Positions 44,480 to 53,668 of a DNA stretch of 64,000 nucleotides are shown piece by piece (within the stretch, counting starts at the first letter, position 1; each line of letters opens with the position of its first letter). Source of the stretch: Pullulanibacillus camelliae (GTDB lineage: Bacteria > Bacillota > Bacilli > Bacillales > Sporolactobacillaceae); contig NZ_BMIR01000003.1 of the NCBI RefSeq assembly GCF_014642655.1, positions 186,001 to 250,000 on the forward strand, in the 5' to 3' direction. The notes under the pieces are model-generated. The model saw nothing but the letters and a program-made list of their open reading frames with translations. It did not search any database and was not told the origin of the DNA. Position numbers and translations under genes: made by a program.

Positions 44480-45067
44480 GTGAAGACAGAAATTTGGCTC
44501 GTGCGCCATGGACAAACAGAGTGGAATCGTCTTAGGAGAATTCAAGGAACAGAAGATATAGAACTGAATGAAATCGGATTACAGCAAGCTGAGCAGGTGG
44601 CCGAGTATTTAAAGGATGCATTTTTTTCTGTCATTGTATCCAGTCCTTTAAAAAGGGCTTTTGAAACGGCAGCCATCATTCAAAAGAGAAATAAGCAACA
44701 ACCACCATTAGTGACGGATCAAGACCTTGTAGAACGAGATTATGGACAAATATCGGGATTAACCTACGAGGAGAAAGCAAAGCTTCCAAAATCAGAGGAT
44801 TATGGGGTTGAAACACTAGAAAGATTAACGCAAAGGGCGGCAGGAGTCCTTGATCGCTTGGAAGCACGTTACAGAGGAGAGCGCCTGTTGGTTGTTTCAC
44901 ATGGGGGTTTTATTAAAACACTGATAAGCAGCAGTATGGGGGCAACATACGAACGCTCCAAAATAGTGATCGATAATTGCAGTGTCACTAAACTCGCCCA
45001 TCGTGATGGACAATGGGAGCTTATAGAACAAAACATTATTGAACATCTTGATGGCACGTTAATCTAA
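44480..45067 (+). CDS. histidine phosphatase superfamily (phosphoglycerate mutase-like)
   Basis: 195 residues. The catalytic motif is LVRHGQTEWN near the start, with SSPLKRAFETA, the acid in VERDYGQISG and the second His in VSHGGFIKTL. A broad-specificity phosphatase (PhoE/YhfR type) is likely. AGAGGGGG nine bases before GTG 44480 sets the start; an upstream GTG 44438 lacks a site. Confidence 0.85.
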   Translation: MKTEIWLVRHGQTEWNRLRRIQGTEDIELNEIGLQQAEQVAEYLKDAFFSVIVSSPLKRAFETAAIIQKRNKQQPPLVTDQDLVERDYGQISGLTYEEKAKLPKSEDYGVETLERLTQRAAGVLDRLEARYRGERLLVVSHGGFIKTLISSSMGATYERSKIVIDNCSVTKLAHRDGQWELIEQNIIEHLDGTLI

Positions 45068-45123
45068 TCCAACGGTTTTTATCATCATGCATCAATCATC
45101 ACCAATTATAGGAGTTTTTTAAT

Positions 45124-46284
45124 ATGGCTGAGCGAAAAAACAATACAGGTCGGGGGCTCATTGTTGCATCCGGACTGCTCATTTTATCAAAGCTAAAATG
45201 GCTGATTGCACTTTTAAAGTTCTCAAAGTTTGGCGGGATGATCATCAGTTTACTGATTTCCCTAGGAGCGTATGCGGTATTCTTTGGGTGGAAGTTCGGA
45301 GTCGTTCTTATTTACCTGTTATTTATACATGAAATGGGGCATCTTGTTGCCGCAAAGCAAAAAGGAATTAAAACCAGTCCAGCCGTATTTATTCCCTTCA
45401 TGGGGGCTTTAATTGGAATGAAGGAACAGCCTAAGGATGCTGCAACAGAAGCCTATTTAGCCTATGGCGGTCCATTGGCTGGTCTGATTTCCGTTGTACC
45501 TGCCATCATTCTCTACCATTTTACAGGTCAGTTAATTTGGGCATTAGTCATCATGCTCGGTGCAATGCTTAATTTGTTTAACCTGTTTCCAATTTCCCCA
45601 TTGGATGGCGGGCGTGTCGTTGCCGTATTGTCCCCGCATATGTGGTTATTGGGACTTGTTGGTGTGCTTGTATTTGCCTATTTCTTTCCGTCTGTTATTC
45701 TCATTTTTATTATTATTTTCGGTTTTTTTTCTTGGTGGCGACGTATTCGCGAGGATTACATGATGAAAACCATTGATCTTCAAGCGGAAGCAAGGCGAGT
45801 GCTCATTGAAAAAATAAAGGAATTAGGAAAAGATTTATTCTATCAATATTATACGGATGAAGAAGGCCCGATGGTTAATCACGTGATGAAGGGATTTCTT
45901 ACAAGGCAAATTAGCGAAGATCAAGCGTTGATTCAGGATAAGCTTAGCAGGATGAAAAAATGGTACATCCCTTTCTTACAGGATAAATCCAGGTTGCTTA
46001 GGGAGAAGTATTTGATCCAGCTGCAGATGAACCAGCTGCTCTTTCAAATTATAGAGGCAATTCAAGGGACAGAGGATATTTCCATGCAAGTTGCAGAGCA
46101 GGACCATGTTATTCAGCAACTGAGAAAGCAACAAGATCGGATTAATAAATATTACCATTCAACCCTCCGTACAAAACTTATTGTGTTTATCGCTTATATC
46201 CTTTTAGCTGGGGCTCTAGGGGCTCTGTTCGTGTATGGACAAAGCATATTAAATGATTACTCCTTTAATACGCCTTTTTCATAG
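45124..46284 (+). CDS. M50 site-2 protease family membrane protein
   Basis: 386 residues. Zinc motif HEMGH and the second ligand motif NLFPISPLDGGR are both in hydrophobic surroundings (residues about 67-80 and 148-165). The C-terminal third is a long charged coiled-coil-rich cytoplasmic part, closed by one more membrane helix. It may be a regulated intramembrane protease or a housekeeping site-2 protease; the substrate is unknown. TAGGAG precedes ATG 45124. Confidence 0.85.
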   Translation: MAERKNNTGRGLIVASGLLILSKLKWLIALLKFSKFGGMIISLLISLGAYAVFFGWKFGVVLIYLLFIHEMGHLVAAKQKGIKTSPAVFIPFMGALIGMKEQPKDAATEAYLAYGGPLAGLISVVPAIILYHFTGQLIWALVIMLGAMLNLFNLFPISPLDGGRVVAVLSPHMWLLGLVGVLVFAYFFPSVILIFIIIFGFFSWWRRIREDYMMKTIDLQAEARRVLIEKIKELGKDLFYQYYTDEEGPMVNHVMKGFLTRQISEDQALIQDKLSRMKKWYIPFLQDKSRLLREKYLIQLQMNQLLFQIIEAIQGTEDISMQVAEQDHVIQQLRKQQDRINKYYHSTLRTKLIVFIAYILLAGALGALFVYGQSILNDYSFNTPFS

Positions 46285-46580
46285 AAAAAACTGAAAAAGG
46301 TTTCTTTAAATGCGGCTCCGCAAGCTTGGCTATTGATTTGTGTTTCTGGCTGTTCACTTCGCCGTATGCCGGGGGAGCGATTTTTGTTGAACCAATCCTT
46401 AGCGCTGATTAATAGCGGGTGAAGTTTCCAAATCATGGTCTGAACACTATAACAAAGAGTGCGGTGAACAAGAGCTCTTCTTTAAAGCAATAAAGGATGA
46501 GTCCATTTTGACAAAAGCATGCTCAAAATAATAAAAGGCACTGCTACGAGCGGTTATGTTCATAACCTTTTACTCACAAG
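46285..46580. other. non-coding gap after M50 protease gene
   Basis: About 300 bp with no gene and no strong hairpin. Ends in the tail of a repeat A. Confidence 0.4.
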
Positions 46581-46770
46581 GACCGGGCATACTCTTCGCC
46601 CGGTTTTTCTTAGTAGTTTCAGAATGTATACCTTCGCTGCCGCGCATAGGAAGAGAGTATAAGGCGGGCTTTGACCTTCGCTACCTGAGGCTTGCGGGCA
46701 CCCTAAGTGTGTGATTTGTAAAATCACATCAGGAGTACTAGCGAAGTGGTGCAAGCCAAGTTTTCCTGAT
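46581..46770 (+). repeat. Repeat A tail plus repeat B copy 5
   Basis: The A terminal hairpin (GGACCGGGCATACTCTTCGC, CCCGGTTTTTCTTA) at 46581-46612 is joined to a complete B copy (CAGAATGTATACCTTCGCTG ... GCCAAGTTTTCCTG). Same A-end/B-start joint as at 6190. Confidence 0.82.
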
Positions 46771-46972
46771 GAAGGGGGAAGCGGAACGTTTTAAGAGGGG
46801 AGGACCTCACCTCTTCTACATGCTTTAACACCATTGGCGACACAATTTTGACACATTTACTTGATTTTTTGGCTAAAAAGGGTTAAAATGTGAACAAAGG
46901 ATGAATATAATGTGAATAAAAAGTGACGACAGCATCATCTGATCTTGACAAATCCTATTCGGGGTGATAAAG

Positions 46973-47188
46973 ATGGTTAAATTATTAAATCTTGTCTGTC
47001 TTATAGAATTAGTCTTGGGAATTGTGTTAGCCTTTTTACTCCCTAGTGAAAGCGCTTATATATTTGGTGGAGGGCTGATTCTTGGGGCGGTATTTACCTT
47101 CCTGATTACTCTTGGATTAGGCTTGATGACTGCATATGAGGAACAGCGCCAATCAAAAGTAACCCAGGCGGATAAGATAACGCATTAA
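46973..47188 (+). CDS. small two-helix membrane protein, unknown
   Basis: 71 residues: two hydrophobic segments (residues about 3-22 and 27-50) and a charged tail (EEQRQSKVTQADK). GGGGTGAT four bases before ATG 46973 fits a ribosome site; GTG 46964 is part of it. Family not recognised. Confidence 0.55.
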   Translation: MVKLLNLVCLIELVLGIVLAFLLPSESAYIFGGGLILGAVFTFLITLGLGLMTAYEEQRQSKVTQADKITH

Positions 47189-47208
47189 ACTTAAAGAAGG
47201 TAAATAGA

Positions 47209-47247
47209 AAAGGATCAGTAATCGAATGAGATACTGATCCTTTTTTT
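47209..47247. terminator. terminator, probably bidirectional
   Basis: AAAGGATCAGTA...TACTGATCCTTT with TTTTTT rightward, and CCTTTTCTATTT on the other strand. Repeat B fragment starts at its edge (47250-47300). Confidence 0.82.
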
Positions 47248-47321
47248 ATACTATCAGAATGTATATCTTCACTGGCTGTCAAGCCTTGCAATGTGAAGGA
47301 AGTGAATTGTTGGGGCATCTA

Positions 47322-47555
47322 TTATTTGAAAAAGTCACGATTAAGCTGAATGTATTTTTCTTCGTCCTCTGGAACTTCCTCTTCAGGATAAATAGCTTCA
47401 ACAGGACATACAGCTTCACAAGCACCGCAGTCAATGCAAATATCTGGATCGATATAGAACATATCGTCACCTTCTACAATACAATCAACAGGGCAGGTTT
47501 CGACGCATTCAGCTGCTTTTTCATCCTTACATGGTGAAGTGATGACAAATGCCAT
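47322..47555 (-). CDS. ferredoxin, 7Fe/8Fe type
   Basis: 77 residues. Cluster ligands in CKDEKAAECVETCPVDC and CIDCGACEAVCPVEAIYP. The spacing of the first set resembles [3Fe-4S]/[4Fe-4S] ferredoxins of Bacillales. A soluble electron carrier. AAAGGGGA upstream of ATG 47555; an in-frame start at 47597 has no site. Confidence 0.9.
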   Translation of the reverse strand: MAFVITSPCKDEKAAECVETCPVDCIVEGDDMFYIDPDICIDCGACEAVCPVEAIYPEEEVPEDEEKYIQLNRDFFK

Positions 47556-47770
47556 AACTTGAAAATCCCCTTTCTTAAGTAAACGGAATAAATCCATATC
47601 TTTATAAAAAATGGTATAGATTCTTTTTGAAGTGATTATACGTAAATGATGCTAAATTTCAAGAAAGCATACAATAAAATATATATCATAACAGGCTAAG
47701 AAAGGCAAGCTGTATATCATGGCATTCATCCCGTTCAAAAGCAGCCCACGATTGGTTTTGAATATGTTTT

Positions 47771-47920
47771 TTAATAGGCATTGTGCATTATTAGACACGG
47801 AGTGAATACAGGTGTCCCTATGGGAGGTGGCTTATCCTTATTATCATTTATACAGTTTAGGTTTGCTAAAGAGAAACTACAAAATAGAGTGCTTAACACG
47901 AGTAACAGGCACTTTTTCAT
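47771..47920 (-). CDS. NprX-like signalling peptide precursor
   Basis: 49 residues behind AGAGGAGAGAG, starting 17 bases after the NprR-like stop on the same strand. Hydrophobic export-type start (KKCLLLVLSTLFCSFSLA), then NDNKDKPPPIGTPVF and a short tail. The DKPPPIG stretch is reminiscent of the NprX signal SKPDIVG. Position, size, export segment and operon layout are those of an RRNPP pro-peptide. Processing and the active peptide are inferred. Confidence 0.68.
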   Translation of the reverse strand: MKKCLLLVLSTLFCSFSLANLNCINDNKDKPPPIGTPVFTPCLIMHNAY

Positions 47921-47937
47921 AATTCTCTCTCCTCTAG

Positions 47938-49197
47938 TTAGTTGGTTTTTTTCAAAGCATCATTGGCAATGCGAAACATTTCGCTGGATTTTTTATAGGA
48001 TTTATTGGCATAAAAGTGCTCAGCCAATTCCTCGGCGAAGCTCGTCACTTGGTCCCACTTTTGAATTCTATTGAAATAAGGAATGATTTCATTTTTAATG
48101 AGTAGCTCGTAATTCCGATCCTTTGTGTTGGTCGCTTTGTGACGCAAGACCAATAGTGAATAGTAATACTCTTTATCAATTAATTTCTCTGACAGAGGAA
48201 GACCAATTTTTATTTGAGCCAAGGCTTCTTCTATCCTATTCAATTTATAATACTCCAGAGCCAGAAGGTAATGCGTCATCGCCTTTGACTCATTTTGTGT
48301 ATGCTTTAGTGCTTGCAAATAATGCTTGATAGCATCTTTTGATGATCCTCTTTGAGATTTAACATGGCCAAGGTTATGATGGATGATGCCAAGACGTTGG
48401 GGATCTTCTAAGAGCTCCACAAATTTTAAGGCTTGCTCGTAATGGTGTTCAGCCTTGTTTAAATTCTTGGTTAAACGATTTCCGATACCGAGTAGAACCT
48501 GACAATCGGCAATTCGTGTCAGATTATAATCACGATTAAATTTATCTAGTGCTTTTTCAGCGTATTTAATAGATTCAGTAGCTTGGGAGAATCGAACATA
48601 CAGGTTAGACATCTGATAATATAATTGGGCCTCTTCCATTTCGTTGTGAGGAATCTTCAATAATGCTTTTTCGGCTGCTTTAAAACATTCATTAGCTTTA
48701 TTAAAATCATTGATAAAGTTATAATAAATACCAGAAAATTGAAGGTAGTAATAATTCAACTCTTCATTAAAAATATCCTTAAATTTACTTATGTATTTCA
48801 TGGTATTTTCAGCTTCGGTCATATCATTAAGGAAATATTGGAAACGAAGATTAAAAAGATCATATTTAAGGTAAATCAACGGTTCCTCAATTTGCGAGCT
48901 GTCCAGTGTTTCTTTGATCAAATGGCGCTTTTCGTCAATGCGTTCTTTATCCTCATAATCTAATATGGCCTTATACCACTGATTGAGCAATAAATTAATT
49001 CTTTCTGCTTCTGCTGAATTATCAACATCATGATAACTTATGCCTAATCTCTCACATAAAAAGGAGATGATTTCTTCACTTGACTTATCTCCATGCTCAA
49101 TTTTGCTCAAGTAGGAGACAGAACAAATCCCTTCTGAGAGTGTCTCAAGGGTATGTCCCCGTAATTTTCTATAGTATCTTATTCTATTTCCGATCAT
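47938..49197 (-). CDS. RRNPP quorum-sensing regulator, NprR-like
   Basis: 419 residues: an N-terminal HTH (IGNRIRYYRKLRGHTLETLSEGICSVSYLSKIEHG, residues 2-37) followed by about nine TPR units to the end. Length is close to the 423 of NprR of the B. cereus group; Rap proteins lack the HTH and PlcR is shorter. NprR binds its imported peptide and changes from a Spo0F-binding phosphatase-like form to a transcription activator. ATG 49197 follows AGAAGGGA; TTG 49215 is less likely. Faces an unknown gene across a palindrome-rich region. Confidence 0.85.
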   Translation of the reverse strand: MIGNRIRYYRKLRGHTLETLSEGICSVSYLSKIEHGDKSSEEIISFLCERLGISYHDVDNSAEAERINLLLNQWYKAILDYEDKERIDEKRHLIKETLDSSQIEEPLIYLKYDLFNLRFQYFLNDMTEAENTMKYISKFKDIFNEELNYYYLQFSGIYYNFINDFNKANECFKAAEKALLKIPHNEMEEAQLYYQMSNLYVRFSQATESIKYAEKALDKFNRDYNLTRIADCQVLLGIGNRLTKNLNKAEHHYEQALKFVELLEDPQRLGIIHHNLGHVKSQRGSSKDAIKHYLQALKHTQNESKAMTHYLLALEYYKLNRIEEALAQIKIGLPLSEKLIDKEYYYSLLVLRHKATNTKDRNYELLIKNEIIPYFNRIQKWDQVTSFAEELAEHFYANKSYKKSSEMFRIANDALKKTN

Positions 49198-49215
49198 AAA
49201 TTCCCTTCTTTCCAA

Positions 49216-49277
49216 ATTGGGAAAAAGCGATTCATGCCCCTTAATATTAAGGGGTATCAGTCTGACATTTTCCCAAT
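49216..49277. promoter_or_regulatory. nested palindromes between NprR-like gene and divergent gene
   Basis: The outer inverted repeat ATTGGGAAAA (49216-49225) / TTTTCCCAAT (49268-49277) encloses a perfect 18-bp palindrome CCCCTTAATATTAAGGGG (49237-49254). Likely operators for the regulator itself or a second factor. Function inferred from position. Confidence 0.5.
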
Positions 49278-49435
49278 AAAAAAGGCCTTGGTTATCTGAT
49301 ATGATATGTCTAAAGGAAACTATTATAAGTGCTTTCTATCATTTTAAATCATTTAAGTGCGGATGTTAATAATTCCAGTGAAAAATATACCTAATTTCCC
49401 ACAAAATAAATTAGAGTAAAGGAGATTTTGTCCAA

Positions 49436-50401
49436 ATGGAGAATCAATATCGGCGATCTGAGACTATTAGCTTAAATCATTCTGAGGTTCACACCATTGA
49501 TGACATCAAAAGTTCCTTTCAATCTCAATCGGTTTTATTAAATGATTTACATCATCCTTTATATAAATTAGTATACAGCCAATTTGATTTTGATCAATTA
49601 TTAATTGATCAGTTGGGAAATTATTGGTTTACTGAAAATCATTCTTCTTTGGAGAAGTTGACTCATATTTACATTTTTAATCAAAAAGGGGATTTGTTAA
49701 AGAAATTTTTAGTGAACGGCAAGCCCACTTTATACGAAAATGAAGAGTTAATGATTGTTGCATGTGAAGGAACGGACGATAAAGGATACATTTACCTGTT
49801 TTGTAAAAGAACATTGCGGTTCATAGAACAATGGGCGATTGATGGATTTTTGTGGGATATGGAGTGTATTGGGAACACGTTTTATATCACGAGTTATTTT
49901 GTAGATGAAGATGAAGCGGTCATTTATAAGATAAATCATAAGAAAAAAGAAGTGATTTCCTTAGGGAAGAATATGTTTCCAACGGGTATTCTTTGTCATA
50001 AGCATCGTCTTTTTATTTCCTTAAGCTATCTTGAGGAGGGAAATAGGGGAAAGATTATCGAGTGTGACATTGAAGGGTGCTTGATAAAAGAGTTAGAGCT
50101 GAATATTGCACCTCATAAACTTTATAGCTATAAGAATGAACTTGTCATTCATGGGCTTAATATGATCAGTGGGCAGGCGGATCAGCTTGTCTATATTAAT
50201 ATTGATACTGAGGAGCAGACAATGTATCATTCCCCGCAAGCCATCGACATTAAAGCCCAGGATAAGCATATGCTGTTTTATAATGAACAATCAAAAACCG
50301 TGATTTATTGGAGTCATGAAAAGCGAAAAGTCATACGTGTTGTTCATTGGGCGAAACATACGTATAACGATAAGAAAAAAATAGTAAAATTGAACCTCTA
50401 G
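49436..50401 (+). CDS. unknown protein, possible beta-propeller
   Basis: 321 residues, no signal peptide, no membrane segment. Repeated strand-like blocks with hydrophobic-aromatic pattern (DQLGNYWFTENH, DDKGYIYLFCKR, IGNTFYITSYFVDEDEAVIYKI, YKNELVIHGLNM) suggest a propeller-type fold. I do not recognise a family. AAAGGAG precedes ATG 49436. It is divergent from the NprR-like gene and so a likely target of it. Confidence 0.6.
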   Translation: MENQYRRSETISLNHSEVHTIDDIKSSFQSQSVLLNDLHHPLYKLVYSQFDFDQLLIDQLGNYWFTENHSSLEKLTHIYIFNQKGDLLKKFLVNGKPTLYENEELMIVACEGTDDKGYIYLFCKRTLRFIEQWAIDGFLWDMECIGNTFYITSYFVDEDEAVIYKINHKKKEVISLGKNMFPTGILCHKHRLFISLSYLEEGNRGKIIECDIEGCLIKELELNIAPHKLYSYKNELVIHGLNMISGQADQLVYINIDTEEQTMYHSPQAIDIKAQDKHMLFYNEQSKTVIYWSHEKRKVIRVVHWAKHTYNDKKKIVKLNL

Positions 50402-50427
50402 TCTTGAGCTAAGACTAGAGGTTTTTT
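50395..50427 (+). terminator. terminator after the unknown divergent gene
   Basis: CCTCTAGTCTT-GAGCT-AAGACTAGAGG, perfect 11-bp stem, then TTTTTT. The stem overlaps the last codons and stop. Confidence 0.9.
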
Positions 50428-50434
50428 CCTTAAA

Positions 50435-50735
50435 AGATCAGACGTATAACATTCTGGTCATCCGGACGGTGAGCGTTTCCGATCCAGAGCGCTTGCTTTC
50501 TGCTGGGGAGTGGTAAGCGAGCGTTGCGGGGTCTTACCGATCTCCTGCTTCCCGCAGGACTCTAGTGTCGCATCGTGAGTCAGCGGAGATTCGGGAACAC
50601 ACGATTTTAGAGTGTTCCGAATCTCTCGCGCCTTGCGCTCCAATCCACTTGACCATGCAATGAAGCACCTTCCATATAAGATGATGCTCTAATGCACAGA
50701 CAAGGGCCGGGCGTACTTTGCCCGGCTTTCCTTAT
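50435..50735 (+). repeat. Repeat A, copy 5
   Basis: Starts AGATCAGACGTATAACATTC and ends with GCCGGGCGTACTTTGCCCGG and a T-rich tail, followed by a decayed B start (CTCGGAATTTATTAACCTTC). 50770-50900 shows only AT-rich and G/A-rich spacer. Confidence 0.8.
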
Positions 50736-50929
50736 ACTCTCGGAATTTATTAACCTTCCTAGTGCTATTTTGGGGAAGAGCATACGTGGATTGGGACTTA
50801 CTTTAAGGGGACGGTGAGCGAGGGACTTTCATAAGGGAGACTAGTGAGGCGATACAGCCCAGTGCTCTTAGACTGCTCCTCATTTTTCATAATTTTTACT
50901 TTCTATGTAGAAAATAAGGAAAATGATAA

Positions 50930-52045
50930 ATGGTGGATGTGAAGAGGATGTCGATAATACTTTCCAATGGAGTGGCAACACCTCCTTATGTAATTGAACA
51001 GAAGACAACGATGGATTTTGCTAGGCAATTTTTCCAAAAGGATTTTCATGACATTGAACGCTTATTACGTATTTTTCAAAACGGTAGGATCAAGCAGCGC
51101 TATTTTGCAGCACCGCTAGACTGGTTTCAAACATCTCATACGTTTAGTGAGAAGAATGATCTATACTGCAGGATGGCACTTGACTTATCTATAGAGGCTA
51201 TTAACGCCTGCCTGACGAATCACGACTATCTCCGTGGACCTGTGACCCCTGACCAGATTGATGCGATTATTTTTGTATCGACCACTGGCTTGGCAACGCC
51301 GAGTATGGATGCGCGGATTATGAACGCGATGCCATTTGGCTCACATACCAAAAGAATACCCATTTGGGGATTAGGATGTGCAGGTGGAACAGCAGGATTG
51401 GCACGGGCGCATGAATATTGTCAAGCCTTCCCTCATGCTGCTGTGCTGGTGGTTTCTGTTGAACTATGCAGCCTCACGTTTCAGCATCAGGATCGTTCAA
51501 AAAGTAACTTGATTGGGGTTTCATTATTTGCCGATGGTGCGGCGTGTTCTCTTATTGTTGGTGAAGAGTCGTCGCTGTGTGAGCAAACACATCGAGGAAT
51601 AGTGCCGAAAATTATCACCTCTGAATCTACATTGCTTCACGATGCAGAGGATGTGATGGGTTGGGAGATAAAGGACGACGGATTATATGTTGTCTTTTCA
51701 AAAAGCATTCCGAATCTGGTGGCTCAATGGCTTCAGCCGGTCGTTAGTACGTTTCTACATAAATGGGAAAGGTCAATAGATGAGGTCCAGCATATGATTG
51801 CGCACCCAGGAGGTCGGAAGGTACTAGAGGCCTATGAGTCAAGCTTAAAGGTGGAGCGCTATAAGCTCGAATCTGCGTGGGATGTTTTACAGCATTACGG
51901 GAATATGAGCAGTCCTACAGTGCTGTATGTGCTGGATCGGGTGATGAAAAAGGAACATCAAAGAAAAGAGTGCGGGCTTGCGTTATCATTAGGACCAGGA
52001 TTCAGCGCAGAATTGCTTTTGATGGAGTGGGAGGCCGTTCCATGA
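50930..52045 (+). CDS. bpsA: type III polyketide synthase (alkylpyrone synthase, BpsA-like)
   Basis: 371 residues. Catalytic triad visible: Cys150 in GLGCAGG, His292 in IAHPGG, Asn325 in GNMSSPT. The chalcone/stilbene-synthase fold is complete. The B. subtilis homologue BpsA makes alkylpyrones from fatty acyl-CoA and malonyl-CoA. ATG 50930 follows AAGGAAAA; the stop overlaps bpsB (ATGA), as in other bpsAB pairs. Confidence 0.92.
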   Translation: MVDVKRMSIILSNGVATPPYVIEQKTTMDFARQFFQKDFHDIERLLRIFQNGRIKQRYFAAPLDWFQTSHTFSEKNDLYCRMALDLSIEAINACLTNHDYLRGPVTPDQIDAIIFVSTTGLATPSMDARIMNAMPFGSHTKRIPIWGLGCAGGTAGLARAHEYCQAFPHAAVLVVSVELCSLTFQHQDRSKSNLIGVSLFADGAACSLIVGEESSLCEQTHRGIVPKIITSESTLLHDAEDVMGWEIKDDGLYVVFSKSIPNLVAQWLQPVVSTFLHKWERSIDEVQHMIAHPGGRKVLEAYESSLKVERYKLESAWDVLQHYGNMSSPTVLYVLDRVMKKEHQRKECGLALSLGPGFSAELLLMEWEAVP

Positions 52046-52608
52046 GGGCATTTCTTATTGTTGTTGGATTCGTCATCACACAAAGATTAATAGAGCTTAT
52101 ACTGGCCAAGCGCAACGAAAGGCTATTGAAAAAAAGGGGAGCAATTGAGATTGGAGCTGAGCATTACAAGTGGCTAATACTACTCCATATCATGTTTTTC
52201 CTCTCTTTATGTGGAGAGGTCTTAATGATAAGACCAACATTTTTCTATTGGTCCGTTGTACCGGCACTATTCTTTTTAAGCGCCCAATGTGTCCGGCTAT
52301 GGGCATTACTTGCACTAGGAGATTATTGGAATACCAAAATTATCATTTTGCCTGGAGCGCAGGCTGTGAATAAGGGACCTTATCGGCTGATGCGCCACCC
52401 AAATTATTTAGTTGTGGCTATTGAAATCTTCGCTTTGCCACTCCTATTCCAAGCGTACTTTACAATGGTGGTTTTCACACTACTCAATGCCGCTATCCTT
52501 CTCAAAGTTAGACTACCAGATGAAGAAGAGGCTTTGTTACAACTTGCTGATTATAAAGAAAAAATGGCTTACAAGCCCCGTTTTATGCCACACACTGATC
52601 GGAAATAG
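52042..52608 (+). CDS. bpsB: isoprenylcysteine methyltransferase-type membrane methylase, BpsB-like
   Basis: 188 residues with four to five membrane helices and the ICMT signature GPYRLMRHPNYLVVAIEI. The B. subtilis partner BpsB O-methylates the alkylpyrones made by BpsA. Start ATG 52042 overlaps the bpsA stop by four bases. Confidence 0.9.
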   Translation: MRAFLIVVGFVITQRLIELILAKRNERLLKKRGAIEIGAEHYKWLILLHIMFFLSLCGEVLMIRPTFFYWSVVPALFFLSAQCVRLWALLALGDYWNTKIIILPGAQAVNKGPYRLMRHPNYLVVAIEIFALPLLFQAYFTMVVFTLLNAAILLKVRLPDEEEALLQLADYKEKMAYKPRFMPHTDRK

Positions 52609-52619
52609 GATAGCCGTGT

Positions 52620-53232
52620 CTATTCTATTCCCAAAAGCTGTATGGAAAAGTGACAAAATTGGCGCATGATGGCCGAAGGGTGCTGAGGCGTTAATAAATA
52701 GGTTCGAGTGGCTGGGAGTGTGAAGGGATGTTCATCGACGCGTAATAATCGCCCCTCAGCCAGTTCACGACGAACAGCGAGTTCTGGAAGAAAAGAGAAC
52801 CCTAGTCCTTCTTCAATAAAATGCTTTGTTGTACTCACCTGGCTCACGCGCATCGTTTTAACAACATATTGGGCTTGAATATGAGAAAGAAGCTCTTCCC
52901 AATATTCAGGATGATTATGTGTCAGGAGAGGCAGGCGAAAAAGGATGTCTTCATAGTTAATCGGGGGACCGCTCTCCCAATCAAAGCCATCATGTGGGAC
53001 AACCATGATAACAGGTTCTTCAGAAATAATGATTTGTTCAATGCCTCGATGGGTTGGGGGACTCTCTTGAAAAACCCACATCGATACATCCTTCTAATAA
53101 AGCTGTACTGATTTGGTGAGATTCCATAATGTGAACATCAATCTCAATATCTGGATAGTCATTCATAAAACGCCGGAGAATATAGGTGAGATGGGTACTT
53201 GCTACTAATGGTGAGGCAGCTAATTTCAGCTG
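52620..53232 (-). pseudogene. LysR-type regulator remnant (citR-like), N-terminus lost and frameshifted
   Basis: Minus strand. Codes for the effector-binding domain of a LysR regulator (LKLAASPLVASTHLTYILRR... GCIDVGFSRES), then breaks at a run of five G (53056-53060; one base too many) and resumes in another frame (PTHRGIEQIIISEEPVIMVV ... to the stop). The DNA-binding half is missing: homology stops at 53232, where citrate synthase homology begins on the other strand. It fits CitR, the divergent repressor of citA in B. subtilis. Confidence 0.82.
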
Positions 53233-53665
53233 TGATCACCATGCTTGAGGAAGTCGATATACGGCGAATATAGTAAACTGGCTGACTCATAAACTTGAAA
53301 ATAAGGAAAAAATCATGGGGTTTGGCCATCGCGTGTATCGCACACGTGATCCAAGGGCGATCGTTCTTAAGGAAGTGGCTCTATCACTTGCCAGGGGTGA
53401 TGATTGGTTAGAGTTAGCTATAGAATTAGAAAAGCAAGCCATACGCTTGCTTAAAGAATATAAACCCGACCGTTCACTAAAAACAAATGTAGAATTTTTT
53501 GCGGCAGCGGTGTTTAAATCATTAGATTTACCTTCAGATCTGTATACGGCTACTTTTGCTACCAGTCGTTTAATGGGGTGGTCGGCACATGCGATAGAAC
53601 AAGCACAACATAATCGCATCATTCGTCCCTCCTCCAGGTATGTTGGTCCTGAAATACGCGAATAA
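53228..53665 (+). pseudogene. citrate synthase remnant (citA-like), C-terminal third only
   Basis: Homology begins with AVITMLEEV, loses one base near 53250, then continues YTANIVNWLTHKLE...KIMGFGHRVYRTRDPRA and on to the family end YVGPEIRE. The N-terminal two thirds and promoter are absent. The catalytic Asp region and HRVY are retained but there is no start. The 5' side joins directly to the LysR remnant. Confidence 0.85.
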
Positions 53666-53668
53666 AAA

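Noticed and set aside
47047-47060. cre-like TGAAAGCGCTTATA
   Set aside because: It lies inside the coding sequence of the small membrane protein, has a mismatch at a conserved C, and could be chance; kept only as a note.
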